A DNA stretch of 64,000 nt, taken from contig NW_005178795.1 in the NCBI RefSeq assembly GCF_000350225.1, positions 72,628 through 136,627 on the forward strand, read 5' to 3'. Shown here piece by piece: positions 10,979 through 21,659 of the stretch. The position numbers and the translations under genes were made by a program. The notes under the pieces are model-generated. The model made no database searches and was not told where the DNA came from. It saw nothing but the letters and a program-made list of their open reading frames with translations. Numbering within the stretch: position 1 is the stretch's first letter; every line of letters starts with the position of its first letter. This stretch comes from Chondrus crispus. Lineage: Eukaryota > Rhodophyta > Florideophyceae > Gigartinales > Gigartinaceae.

Positions 10979-12036
10979 AGACAGTGACGGACGGCACCCC
11001 TCGCCGGCCTGTGATCAGTGGCGACTGATCATAGCTCCCAAATTTCAAAATTTGCAACCCAAATTTTGCAAAATTTACAGCAATGACGGTGACGGAAGGC
11101 ACCCCTCGCCGGCCTGCGATCAGTGGCAACTGATCACAGCTTCCAAATCTCAAAACTTGCACTTTGGATGCATCTCCATTTCTCTCTATCTCTTTATGTA
11201 AACAAGTATCTCTAAATCTTTTTGGGGTTTCCTTCCTTATACTCTATATTGTAGTCCCGTTTTCTCTGCAGTATTCGTGACGGTGCGTTGTTGTCGTACG
11301 AAAGCGACGCTTTTTCAGTGACTGGGGCGGACACGAATTGTCGGCACTTATAAATACTTGTTTGTCTATGAGAGGTGGACGTTGAAAAAGGTGGTTGTGA
11401 AGTGAGTTGCGTCCTGTGATCAGTGGGGAGCTGTGATCAGTAGCCACTGATCACAGGCCGGCAAGGGGTGTCGTACGACACCGTCATTGCTGTAAAACAT
11501 TTGCGTACTTCTCGAAACACACTTGTCTTCATGACCCTGCTGCATATTTGCATCATTTTTGAACAAACGTATACATGTCCCTGCTGTACTTTTTGCATCC
11601 TGTACAAATGCATTATTTACGTATTTTAATTAGTTCTAGCTCTCCGTTAGCGTCGTGTGATCAGCCGCCGCTGATCACATGCCTGGAAGGGGTGCCGTAC
11701 GACACTAGGTATCATTTCCCACCAATATTTATAATCACAATTCAATACCATCCAAATTTTGCAAATTTTACAGCAAGGACGGTGACGGACGGCACCCCTC
11801 GCCGGCCTGCGATCAGTGGCAACTGATCACAGCTCCCGCCAAAATTGGCAACCCAATTTTTGCAAATTTTACAGCAAGGACGGTGACTGACGGCATCCCT
11901 CGCCAGCCTGTGATCAGTGGCGACTGATCACAGCTCCCAAATCTCAAATTTGCACCCCAAATTTTCCAAAATTTTACAGTAATGACTATGTCGGACGGCA
12001 TTCTTCGCCGGCCTGTGATCAGTCGCCACTGGTATC
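10979..12036. repeat. Field of palindrome-centred repeats, possibly subterminal
   Basis: Seven copies of a unit centred on TGATCAGT-ggcg-ACTGATCA (perfect at 11012-11031) lie near 11012, 11116, 11420-11450, 11660, 11807, 11910 and 12018. Five run in one direction at steps of about 105 bp. The copies near 11430 and 11660 are inverted. Each is flanked by CCCTCGCCGGCC on one side and an AAATTTTGCAAAATTTACAG-type A/T block on the other. CACTA elements typically carry subterminal repeats bound by their transposase, and this field lies 0.3 kb after a transposase gene, so that role is likely but inferred. Confidence 0.8.
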
Positions 12037-13327
12037 AGGACGAGTCCGGTTCAAATACGTAAACATTGCCTTTAAATCCGATGCAAATTTCTACAGCAAG
12101 GACTGTGTCGCGCGACGCAAGAAGTATTCGGACATTTTCTCCCTTTTAGAAACCAGCGGCCGTCGAGAACGCCGAGCCGGAACCCCACCCCGGGCTTCCC
12201 CAGAACGTGCATATGCGGAGGTGCCATCATTAAGCGTTCGCAATCTTCGGGCTATTTTTAAACCAAGGTAATCGCGGGCTCCAGGCAGCCGACTCATTGC
12301 TTTCTCAATATCCCCACCCTTTCCAACCTCAGCCCGAAAAATGGAAAGTGATGCGCAACGCGCTGTGGCATGAAGTTCAGGTAACGCCATTTTCCATCTA
12401 GACCGGAATTACCATCATTAAAACAACGGTGCCTCTGCACGCCGCATCCTTAGGACGCGATCCTAGAGCATTATAATGTATATCGCAAGCTTGTGTTGCT
12501 CGAGCGCGTTCAACAGACGGGAGGATTCTGACGAATATTCGTGTTAACTTGTAGTCCTCAAACGCAATATAGTTCGTTTACGTACTGCAGTTTCATATGA
12601 CTAATGCAATGATTTGATATTCGTTTCTTTTTCCAGCGTCTGTAGGGTTCACTAGTACCACTTGTACACACTGTGCCTGGCCTTATTTCACGGTCACCCA
12701 TTCTGAGGATGAGTTTTCTCCCTCCTTGATATAAAGACCGGTACGGACACGTAGGGTCCGTACGTCACCGTGTGTAAAATCTGGCTTGACGCCCAATTGT
12801 AAACGGTCCCGAGCTCTTCTTCTGATTACCGCTCAAGTGATTCTAGTGGTGACAGTGATTCACAGAGGAAGGGCACTGATGAGGACGACATCCAAGAGTA
12901 GGTACTGGGTAATTCATACTTTCAATAGCGAGAACAGTATCATCATCACTCTGTAGTGACACTTCTATCTTCATTGCACAATTTAATCTAAAGCAACTAT
13001 GATTAAAAGAACAGTAATTCAATGACACATGACTGACTTGCAAAGCAATCCGGATTGGATGATGTCGATACCTTTGGAGCCCATACCCAGCTGTTCACTT
13101 GCGTGTCTAAGTCCCATGGTATTTAGATGCTGCACAGAGCCGTGCATATTTAAATGTGACCGTTACAAAAATATCGATTTCACAAAGAACACATATGTCT
13201 ATATACTGACTATGTTCCAATGGTTACCCCAGCTCTTTATTCTTAGGTATACAAATCAAACAAAGGTTTCTCGACTATCCGTATCAGACCGACATTCGCA
13301 GAGGACGATACTATCCACTGGTTGACA
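12037..13327. other. Intergenic stretch, no firm gene
   Basis: A 99-codon minus-strand ORF at 12091-12390 is open but has no recognisable motif and no paralogue in the window, so I do not call it. The rest holds nothing I can support apart from the likely promoter of gene A next to 13328. Confidence 0.4.
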
Positions 13328-14536
13328 ATGGTATCAGACCTTTTCAATGGCCTCCAATTCGGGAGTGATATAGAGGTCTACTATACCTTGGAGAATGAAG
13401 AAGAAAGCAAGGCATGGTTCCCATCAACAGCCATTAGTCTCAACTACCTTCATGATGATCTTCGAGAGGTGCTCAAAGGGACCATTCAATACAAGGCAGC
13501 GTTTGGATTCAGGGCATGTAAAAGCAAGGTTACTTTCAAGGAGGGAAACGAGTTTGTACAAGATGGACAAAAGTTTAGCTGGAGACTCAAAGATACATCC
13601 GTGCGATCGGATAACACCGCAAACTCAGACGTGGCAAGCGCATCGATGGATGCAGATGATATGGACTATACTCCAGGTAGTGCCATGGTAGAAAAATGCA
13701 GGAAGGTTAACCATACGACGACTGTCTCACATGACCAGAATACAATCAAAGATACACGCAAGCTAAATGCTCTTTCCAGACGCCTTCAGTATCTTGAGGA
13801 AGTGGTGAAAGGACAGCAATCCTCGATTACGACTGCACTATGGACTCAGAATCCGCTCCTCATTTCTGATGCAGGCTCCAATATTCCTCTTAAGTTTATT
13901 TCGTTGCGTCTAGAGCATTGGTTACTCAAGACACCGACACGTCCTACCCCAGTTGAAATAACCCGTGGAATGAAGTGGTTTGTACAAGACTCATTTAAGG
14001 CGCGAGCAGACTGCACATTGCTCCAGTTTGATTCTATATCCGAAAGAGTCTAAGCTCAGCTACGAACAAAGGTTTCTATTCTTCCGGAAGATTATATGTG
14101 CCGGAAATCAGTTGTGAAGGAGACGAGTATATACTTTAAGAGCTTCCTAGACTTGTCAGAAGCACTCGGACCAGCATCACCGCAAGTTGTCAGAGACGTG
14201 ATCATCGCAAAAAAGCTGGAAAAAGGTACCGACAATTATGTATCTGCCAGAGTGATAGGCTGTATGGCCGGTCCCAACACCGAATCTCTTTTTGACCCAT
14301 GCTATATGAAAATTGGAGATTCTCTTGCTGTTATAACTGATGATGAGGATGAACAAAGGCACGTTGTATTTCGTTGGGATTGCACTTGGGATTCCATACT
14401 GCAGACCTGCTCCTATCCACTGGAAGACATAAGACTATCAGAGCTTAACTTCCAAGAACGCATTTCCAAGGTAATGAGTGCTGAAAACGTGGGCAGCGGA
14501 CCATTGGACCGGAAGGAGTCGTTGTACCTGGGATGA
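13328..14536 (+). pseudogene. Gene A: Tudor-like N-terminus, unknown C-terminal domain, one in-frame stop
   Basis: A single frame runs from ATG 13328 to the stop at 14536, broken only by TAA at 14051-14053. The first ~60 residues contain VYYTL and AWFPSTAI, a pattern like the W-P-A-V strand of Tudor/Agenet-type chromatin-binding folds. A charged linker, a short coiled coil (KLNALSRRLQYLEEVVKGQQ) and a C-terminal domain with CTLLQFDSI and KKLEKGTDN...GC follow. The paralogue A' (19841-21254) keeps the same order and reads through the place of the TAA. It is convergent with gene B, 250 bp away. I infer a chromatin- or DNA-binding accessory protein of the mobile element. No enzyme motif is visible. 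Confidence 0.6.
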
Positions 14537-14788
14537 AATCTTCAATCCAATCCTTGTCAATCTATATTTGCTGATGTAAATCGCAGCGACGTACTAGGAG
14601 TACTTCAAGTGCACGTCCCATTCATCTCTATCAAAGGGTCTGCCCATGTGAAGCAATTCATCAATGTTGCCAAAGTTCTGGGCCTCTTTAAGTAAACTCA
14701 ATTCATTCATGCTACAGCAGTCTCCCGCTTTACTCATTTATCACTTTGGTGAACTAAGAAGTTTCACTATCACATCAAATACGACCCC

Positions 14789-17038
14789 TTATAAATCGAA
14801 GTCGTGGACCATGACCACATCCTCATCGTCTTCGACTTGATCCCCCTGGATTTCATCCTCACCATCCACCACGCTGAGATCATCATTGTCCTCGTGATGT
14901 GAACCTGAACGGACCGGGGGATCGTGCACGGAGTTGTATATATCCACGGACATCACTAGCTTCTCTTTCAAAATACTGGACAGTTGCTGTGGAAGCTCAC
15001 CCCGCTTTTCTGCCTGTCCTTCACTCAAAAGATCTGAGTAGAGCGATCTCAGTCGCGACCGCCATGATTCATTGTGCTGATCCTGGCCATCCACTTCATG
15101 CAATATCTGCTCGTTTCGAGAAAATGCACCCCTCCCCTCGATCACCTTCATCAGCATGACCTCCCGGAACAGGACAGCAGTCATGTAAAACACACGAAAG
15201 GATTCCTTGGATATTGAATAGAGGTCTTCATCACTGCCACACCTGGTAAAAGCCACCAAGAACTTCAAGGCGACGTGCATGGCATTGAGTCGGATAACAA
15301 TTTTTCGAGTCTCCTTCCTTCCATCCTTGTCTTTCGTCTCAACATCATACGTAGTGATAAATATGAAGGGATCGCTTTCAGAAATCAGCTTCTTCCATAC
15401 TATCAAATTCAGGGGGTTCACCACAGCGACCGACTTCATAGCACTACGACAGGTTCCGTCCGGGATATCTTGAAGTTTCATGTTCTGGTGGGGCGGATTC
15501 TCATACTTGAATGAGACTCCCACTTCACTTTGGAAAACATATGAGAAGTTTTGAAAGAAGGACTTCCGCCCAAACTCCTTGGACTTGTTCAGAAACTGAT
15601 TACCCATCTTGAAAACGCGGCGAACGATCTCAACCCTAATGTCCTCGTCCTTGATTATTCCTAATGGTTCATCTCCCCCCATCTTATCGCTTCGACGCCG
15701 AGCCACACGCCGAGCCTTCTTGATGGCCGTTGAACCAAATTCTTCGTTGAAGAAAGACTCGACTGTGCTCATCCTTATGTAGCCCGGCTGCAGCCAAAAA
15801 AGTTTCCCAGCGGTCGTCAGCTTCCCGCGGATGTTATGATGTACCATTTCGAGTGATTTCGTCCCAATACTCGGGGTGTTCATTGCATTTGCAATCAAGC
15901 TCTTCCTCCAAGCCTTTCGTAGGAACAGATACTGGCGAGCTTGCTTCGTACCCAGCAGCTCTTCGATTTTCTCCTCGCTTGGGTCCCTTTTCCACAGAAG
16001 GACCTCGACAAGTAAAAGTCCGAACCCCAACACTTTGCAACTATTGACGTCCAATTGAAGCTTGGAAGATTGTGTGTCACGACTCACACCCTCTAAGGAT
16101 TCACTCCATTCCTTTCTCTGAGGAAGAACTCTCATGGTGCAATTTATCAACGCTCTTGTGAAGATAATGCACATGAATTTCCCTGCGAAGATGTCCTCCA
16201 TAGGCCTAAGGAGGTCGACTAAAAAGGCCTTCTCGGCTGCTTTTCCTGTCTTCGGCAGGGCGGAATTTAGAAGAACAATGTTGACGGCGTCCTGGCAGCT
16301 TGATAACGTCCGCTCTAAGGTTGAGACACGAGAAGGTACAGCCTTGATTGAACCCAGAATTTCCTTTTTTTCAATGGCGAGCTGCTTCTCCAAACGAGCA
16401 TGCAGTTCCCGCATGACTCGAAGTACTCCGTGGTTAGAGTCTTCCTCAAGTGCTCGAGCCAAATGGGGGCCCCGTGACTGACTCGGCAAGGAACCTGCCA
16501 TGCACTCACGACGAGTAGGAACGACGACGTCTTCCACAACTTGAGTTTCGGCGACCCCGTCCATCTCTGCTGCAGTAGCCTGCACACTCTCGTCGACGTC
16601 CTCCTCTGGCTCGCGTCCATGGAGCTCGAACAACTGACGGTTCCCCCGTTTGCGTTCTGGGTGTTCATCTTCCTCGCCTTGATCCCCATCCCCGAACAAA
16701 AGGGAAAAGTCTTCACCCGGAGACGAACCGATGCCGCGCTTGCGCTTGCCCGCACGCGGAGGTGCTGCATCAGACGGACCACTTCCCTGACTTCGAACGG
16801 GAAGCGAGCACGTGTCAGATGGCGGATTGCCTTGGGGTGTCCTGACTGTATTGCTTGAAACCCGCCAGGATTCCTGCCCAGCCGCTGCGGGAGTAGCTTT
16901 GGCCGCAACACGAGGAGACGACCGGCGTTACGCGGGGACCTGAGCCCCAGGCGCCTGGCTGTTAGACTTACAAGATGTCAGAGGTCCCTTCTGCTGAGAC
17001 AAGCGGCCTCGCTGATTGCCTGAGGCAGCGGGTTTCAT
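14789..17038 (-). CDS. Gene B: basic N-terminal tail, coiled coil, unknown C-terminal domain
   Basis: The frame is open from 16699 to 14789 (636 codons) and extends upstream in the same frame to ATG 17038, crossing one TAA at 16928-16930. The N-terminal ~130 residues are Ser/Pro/Lys/Arg-rich (AGKRKRG, a likely nuclear signal). An acidic stretch (GDGDQGEEDEHPE), a Glu/Arg coiled coil (ARLEKQLAIEKKE) and a helical C-terminal region ending in an acidic tail follow. The paralogue B' (17817-19513) shares a block with FLNKSKEFGRKSFF against HMNKSREFVRNEFF, and another ending in LFREV against LFRDM. It is convergent with A. No known family is recognised. The repeated pairing with A suggests the two products act together. 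Confidence 0.6.
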
Positions 17039-17816
17039 GGCTGCAGAACGCGAATGAGCACGCCCTGCCTTCTCCCCAGACCTTTTTCGCGGGTTCGTTG
17101 AGCCTCAGTAGGAACACAGGATGCGCAAAGTCGGGAAGCAAAGGAAAAATGATGGGGAGAGGACTCAATCAGTTGAGAAAACGTGAAAAGGTCGAAGCAC
17201 GCCTCTGGTACTAGCGCGGGTTAGGCATGAGCTTATTCTGGTACGAGCACGTGAAGGTTAAAGACATCACGGGCAAGCGCTGGTTTGGTAGGCAGCAGAA
17301 TAGCACATCACTTTGCTACATCAACGTATCAAAAAAACATTTCCGTTACAACTATGGTACTCCAGCAAAAATTCTGGTCCAGTCCCTGGCCGGAACCAGA
17401 AACGCCCCTCATTCCCGTGCTGAATGGGAACGGCCAAAAAAACTGGCAAAATATGGCTGCCCGCCAACCAATGACCCACGGGCAACCGTTCATTGCTGGC
17501 AAAAATCCAGCATTTTTGCCCCCAAAATAGCAACATCATTGCTTTTATTAAATTTATCATAGATCTGACCTTCCTGTGACTCATTGCATGCTGTTTCTAA
17601 ACTTGTACACATCTCCACGTCTCGCCTGCGCGTCGATATACATTCACTGGTTCTCCGCACCTCTGCGCTAGCACACTCTCCACGCTGTTGCTTAGTCCAG
17701 CTTCGAAAGAGCACGTTCTTTTTCGTTCCATTTCTTTTCACTTCATCCTCCTTTTCACTCCTTCCTCCATTTCCCAGCCCTTCTTACTTAAACATCTTCG
17801 CCTGCCTTCTGTAGCG
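17039..17816. other. Divergent intergenic region between B and B'
   Basis: This region must hold the start-proximal control sequences of both B (minus) and B' (plus). A pyrimidine-rich leader (about 17690-17810) precedes the B' ATG. A 13-bp word, TGACCTTCCTGTG, at 17566-17578 recurs at 49302-49314, and a short perfect hairpin lies at 17499-17519. It is the centre of the mirror-image gene order and may hold element ends, but I found no clear terminal inverted repeat. Confidence 0.4.
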
Positions 17817-19513
17817 ATGAATAGACGGGCTAGCGCCTCCAGAGGCCGCGCGAAGGCGACGCGCAAGAAGACACCCCGCGCAGAGCATGCATCGCAGGGA
17901 GATCTGGAAGGCTTTGGCAAACGTAGCCCCGGGGCAAAGGTCATTCGCCCAACGAGTTCTGGCAGTCGGCGCCCTGAAATCGAGGAAGGCATTGGGGAGG
18001 ATACTGCATCACTCGTTCTGTCGGCAACTCGCGACAGTGTTCCGTCGCGTAAGAGGAGTAGACAAGAGGGCGCGGATGTTACCCGAAGAACATCCCCGCG
18101 TAAGAGAGCCGCGATTGAAGAAAAAGATGATGAGGTTGTCGCCGAGACTCCTCTCCGCAAACGAGTCCGAAAACTAACCCCGTATTTTACAGGATTCACA
18201 CCGTCAGAGAACGCTCCTGTATGAGAAGCCGAATCTCGCTTCAGGACTCCGACGCAAGCTGTTCGCCAGGCTCCGCGTGGCATTCGCATCATTGACTCCC
18301 AAGGTGGCTCGCAGAGTCTTTCACTTGGTCTTACGGTGCAAAGCGGACAGGAGCAGCCCAGTCCAAATGCTACTCTTCTTTCCCAAAAGGCGATTCAGAA
18401 GCCTCATGAAGCCATAAGGCAACTGATTTCGCAGGCCTTTTCACAGCTGAAGCAGCAAGTAATCGACGTTGAGAAGTCGCACGAGAAGAAGATAGAGAAG
18501 TGTGAGGACGCCACGAACTTGGCTATCCGTGTGATGGCAGGGTTATCAAAGAGCAAGGATACGCCCACAGTATCGCTTGTCGCTTTCGTCAGAAGTTGTG
18601 CTTGTCTCTGATCACGACGGCCCAAAACAACCCGACGATTGGAGTTGATCGGGTTGTTATCGGGGATGAAGCTTCCGGTATCCCTCGTCCGAAGTGGCTG
18701 CGAAAAAATTTCGTGAGGAAGAGCCTCATCAATGATGTACTTTCGAAGGATGACGTGTCAACGTCCAAGGGTAGGGGCGCGTCAGTGAGTCTAGGGTTAG
18801 AGGGAGCGACTGGAGCGATGTCTGAGGAGGCAGTGGAAAGACAGACACTTGGGGAAGAGATTGTGAAGATGGTGAACCAGCGAAACGTGCAGCATATGAA
18901 CAAGTCAAGGGAGTTTGTGAGAAACGAGTTTTTCATCGAGATGGGGTTCCTTTGGCACGGCGAAGTATCCCCTACATTCCTCTCCAGCCTCGTGAACAGT
19001 CCGATGCATTTAAATTTCGCTGAAGTGCCCCTCGCCGAGGTTTGGAAATCCGGAGTGCAAGAAGCGACATGTTCCAAGAACCTGAAGAGGTGGCGGGAGC
19101 TTCTCGATGCACACCGAGAAGACTTGTCGATAAAGGTGAAGTATGAGGTTGAAGTATTTCAGGAAAAGCCATTCGTTGGGAGCGGGGAGAACAAGACTCT
19201 ACGTCGGAATGTGAACTTTCTGCTGGTGGCACTTTTGTACTGCCAACGAGTCGTTTACAGTTTGAATTCTGATGACCTCTTGGCCTTACATTCATGCTCT
19301 ATGAAGGTGGTATATGTGATAGCCTGTTTGTTCAGAGATATGGTAACTTTGCATCGCAACAACTCAAGAAGCTTACCTGATGAACATCAGCCGGACTTCG
19401 CTGACAGGAGCATTGAAACTCTCGCTCTAGATCTAGTCCCTGCTACCGCGAAGAGTCGTCTGAACCTTCTGTACACCAAAGTGCTTCGTTTGATCACAGA
19501 AGATTACAACTGA
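17817..19513 (+). pseudogene. Gene B': paralogue of B, one in-frame stop and one frameshift
   Basis: It starts at ATG 17817 with a Lys/Arg/Ser-rich tail (RKKTPRAEHAS, PSRKRSRQE) like that of B. TGA at 18222-18224 interrupts the frame, which then continues through a coiled coil (FSQLKQQVIDVEKSHEKKIE) to about 18600. There the reading shifts to the frame 18596-19513, which carries the conserved C-terminal block (HMNKSREFVRNEFF; LHSCSMKVVYVIACLFRDM). Overall architecture equals B: basic tail, coiled coil, helical domain. It is convergent with A', whose stop is 330 bp away. Confidence 0.6.
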
Positions 19514-19840
19514 ATGAACTTGAATAAGAGGGCAGATGAGGAAGAAGAAGATGCGCATGGGAGCAATCTCTTTATTGGAGCCGAAGAAGGTGCAGAAAGC
19601 GAGGAAATGGATGAAGAGATAGTTGCTCTGCAGAAGGTATCGTTTAAGTGGGTAAAGTACAGAGACATACTGTGAATTTCTGTAGTGTAAGTATGTCGCT
19701 GTGAAGGTAAAGATTAGTGAACTACACTTGTATGCAATATGTCTCAAATTGCGGGTCTTTTAAAGTACATGGAGTTGTATTCAATGTCTCTGGAGTACGT
19801 GATATTTAATGGGATTTGAAGAGAATGTTTCAATGCGTGA
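19514..19840. other. Spacer between the convergent stops of B' and A'
   Basis: It holds no gene I can support. It must contain the 3' ends of two convergent transcripts. Confidence 0.35.
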
Positions 19841-21254
19841 TCACGAATCAACTTCGAATGTGAGCTTGGAACAGAGACTAGCAACTTCCTTGCAATGTAT
19901 CTCATCCTTGACTAGGACGTAAGGAATTGTCGCCTCCAGTGTCCTAAGCACTTCGACCCGCTTGGGGGCTGGAGTCAGTATCCTTTCTAGATCAAGGTGT
20001 GATTCGCGCTTCCATGTGATACAAAACGAGAACCGTTCCTGCATTATTTCAAATTCTTCGGTCATGAGTACGGATTCTGTCATGCTTAGGAGCTCATACG
20101 GTTTTGCGTTCATCATGACTAGAGACTCCTTAAACATATTCTCCACGCCATTCCACGACGTGTTTTTACTTGTTAAGACAGGCAATTCTCTATCTTCCTC
20201 TGCCTGCGGCAATCCCTTACCCACTGTGAGGCACATGGGAACCAAAGGGTCCTTCTCACTTTGCACTACACATCCTAGAATGCGAAGTCCGATGAGTGAT
20301 CCAGTGCCACGTTCCAGTTTTTGTTTGAGGACGACTCTTCTAAGCAAAGCCGAAGATACTGGAGCAAAGGTAAGTGCGAGGGACTCGAAGGACGAGAACA
20401 AGATACGAACTTCTGCTTGCGGATTAGCCTTAACAATCTCATAAGAAGGACGTATCATAGCTCTATCCCCTGCAGTCCTGCTCACGTAGTTAAGTACATG
20501 ATCAAACTGAGAAAGGGTGCAATCGGAGCTTCGTTTGAAATGCTCTTGCGAGAAGAACTGAAAGCCTTGACGTAGTTCTTCAGCAGCAAATGGAGAGGGA
20601 GCTAAGTGAGGCTTCTCTAAGAATGGCGCTACTCGTGACCGTAAGAAGTTCAGTCGGAAAAGATTCCCATTCCCATCTTGTAAACTGGATATGAGCCGTT
20701 CAGATTGTAGACGAAAAAGCGCTGTAGAGTGCTCCTTAATGATGGTTCGAGCCTGTTTAGCAGCTCGCTCTAAATCTTCATACTGACGTCTTTCTTGAAC
20801 AGCATCCCGTATTTTATCAAAAGGATCCTCAGGTACTTCTGGCTTCTTCCGTTTCCCCATACTCACACGGTGAACATTTGGGCTGTAGTCTTCGTCTTTC
20901 TTTTGCTCTTCGGCCTCAGAAAGTTCTTCATTTCGCTGTGACTGAGAGTTGGAATCTGATAGAGCGGCGTCAGAAGGGAAGCGCCAAGAGTAAAGAACAT
21001 TTTCAAAATGTCACAGCAGGTCAGGGACAAGCAAATTGCTTGCCCCTGACCTGCTGTTCTTTGTCGAACACAACGTTCTGTACTGAATAATGAAAGCCAT
21101 GCAAGGGAGAAATCCTTATAGAGGCTGATAGGATCGGGCCCCTGCTATCATGTGTAAAAGAAAGCTTCTCAACTGTGGCGGGCCACCATACAGATTCACT
21201 TTCAGAACCTTTGCGATCGAGAGAGTAGTAGAGCCTCGATATTTGCTCCGTCAT
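19841..21254 (-). pseudogene. Gene A': paralogue of A, interrupted near a hairpin
   Basis: The 341-codon frame 20866-19841 matches the second half of gene A: SDCTLSQFDHVLNYV against ADCTLLQFDSISERV, and LERGTGS...ILGCV against LEKGTDN...IGCM. The N-terminal part lies upstream in 21254-21021 and starts ATG 21254. It contains YYSLDRKGS and VWWPATVEKLSF, the same Tudor-like pattern as A. Between the two parts the frame ends in a near-perfect hairpin (21014-21056). The gene reads leftward, with gene C upstream of it in the same direction. Confidence 0.6.
21014..21056. repeat. Near-perfect 21-bp hairpin inside gene A'
   Basis: Arms 21014-21034 and 21036-21056 pair at 20 of 21 positions with a one-base loop. 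The minus-strand reading frame of A' meets a stop inside it, so it looks like an insertion or repair scar in the gene. Confidence 0.85.
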
Positions 21255-21659
21255 GGAGACCTTGTAGTACGGAATCTTTCATGGTTGATCAAATGAGGTA
21301 GGGGGTACGGCTGCTAGAAAGGATGTGGTCTCGGGGACATAAGCAAGAAAGGAGCTGTAAGAGGGTGAGGGCACGTGACGGAATTAATATGTCTCGATGA
21401 AGTAAGAGGACAAGTTGTGAAGCGCATTCGTCTCACCAGTTTTTCGTTTCATATGGAGAAGCTTTTCGTAACGGTCACTTATACCAGCAGTCACCCAAGG
21501 TTAGACGAACGGATGCATGATTGAAGAATACAAAGCAATACGAGCAAGTCAGTTTAATGCTATTGCAGTCTAGCGCCGTGGTATGCATAAACATTACATC
21601 TACGCATTGAGCTATGGAGTGTTCGAAGGAGATCCGTTATCAAGAGAACCTTCTTCATC
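21255..21659. other. Spacer between C and A', no gene seen
   Basis: It probably holds the 3' end of gene C and the promoter of gene A', both on the minus strand. No motif stands out. Confidence 0.3.

Noticed and set aside
12091..12390. 99-codon minus-strand ORF
   Set aside because: No motif, no paralogue and no supporting context, so it could be chance.
17039..17816. Terminal inverted repeats of the large transposon at the mirror axis
   Set aside because: No CACTA/TAGTG termini or matching arms could be identified by eye; the ends remain undefined.
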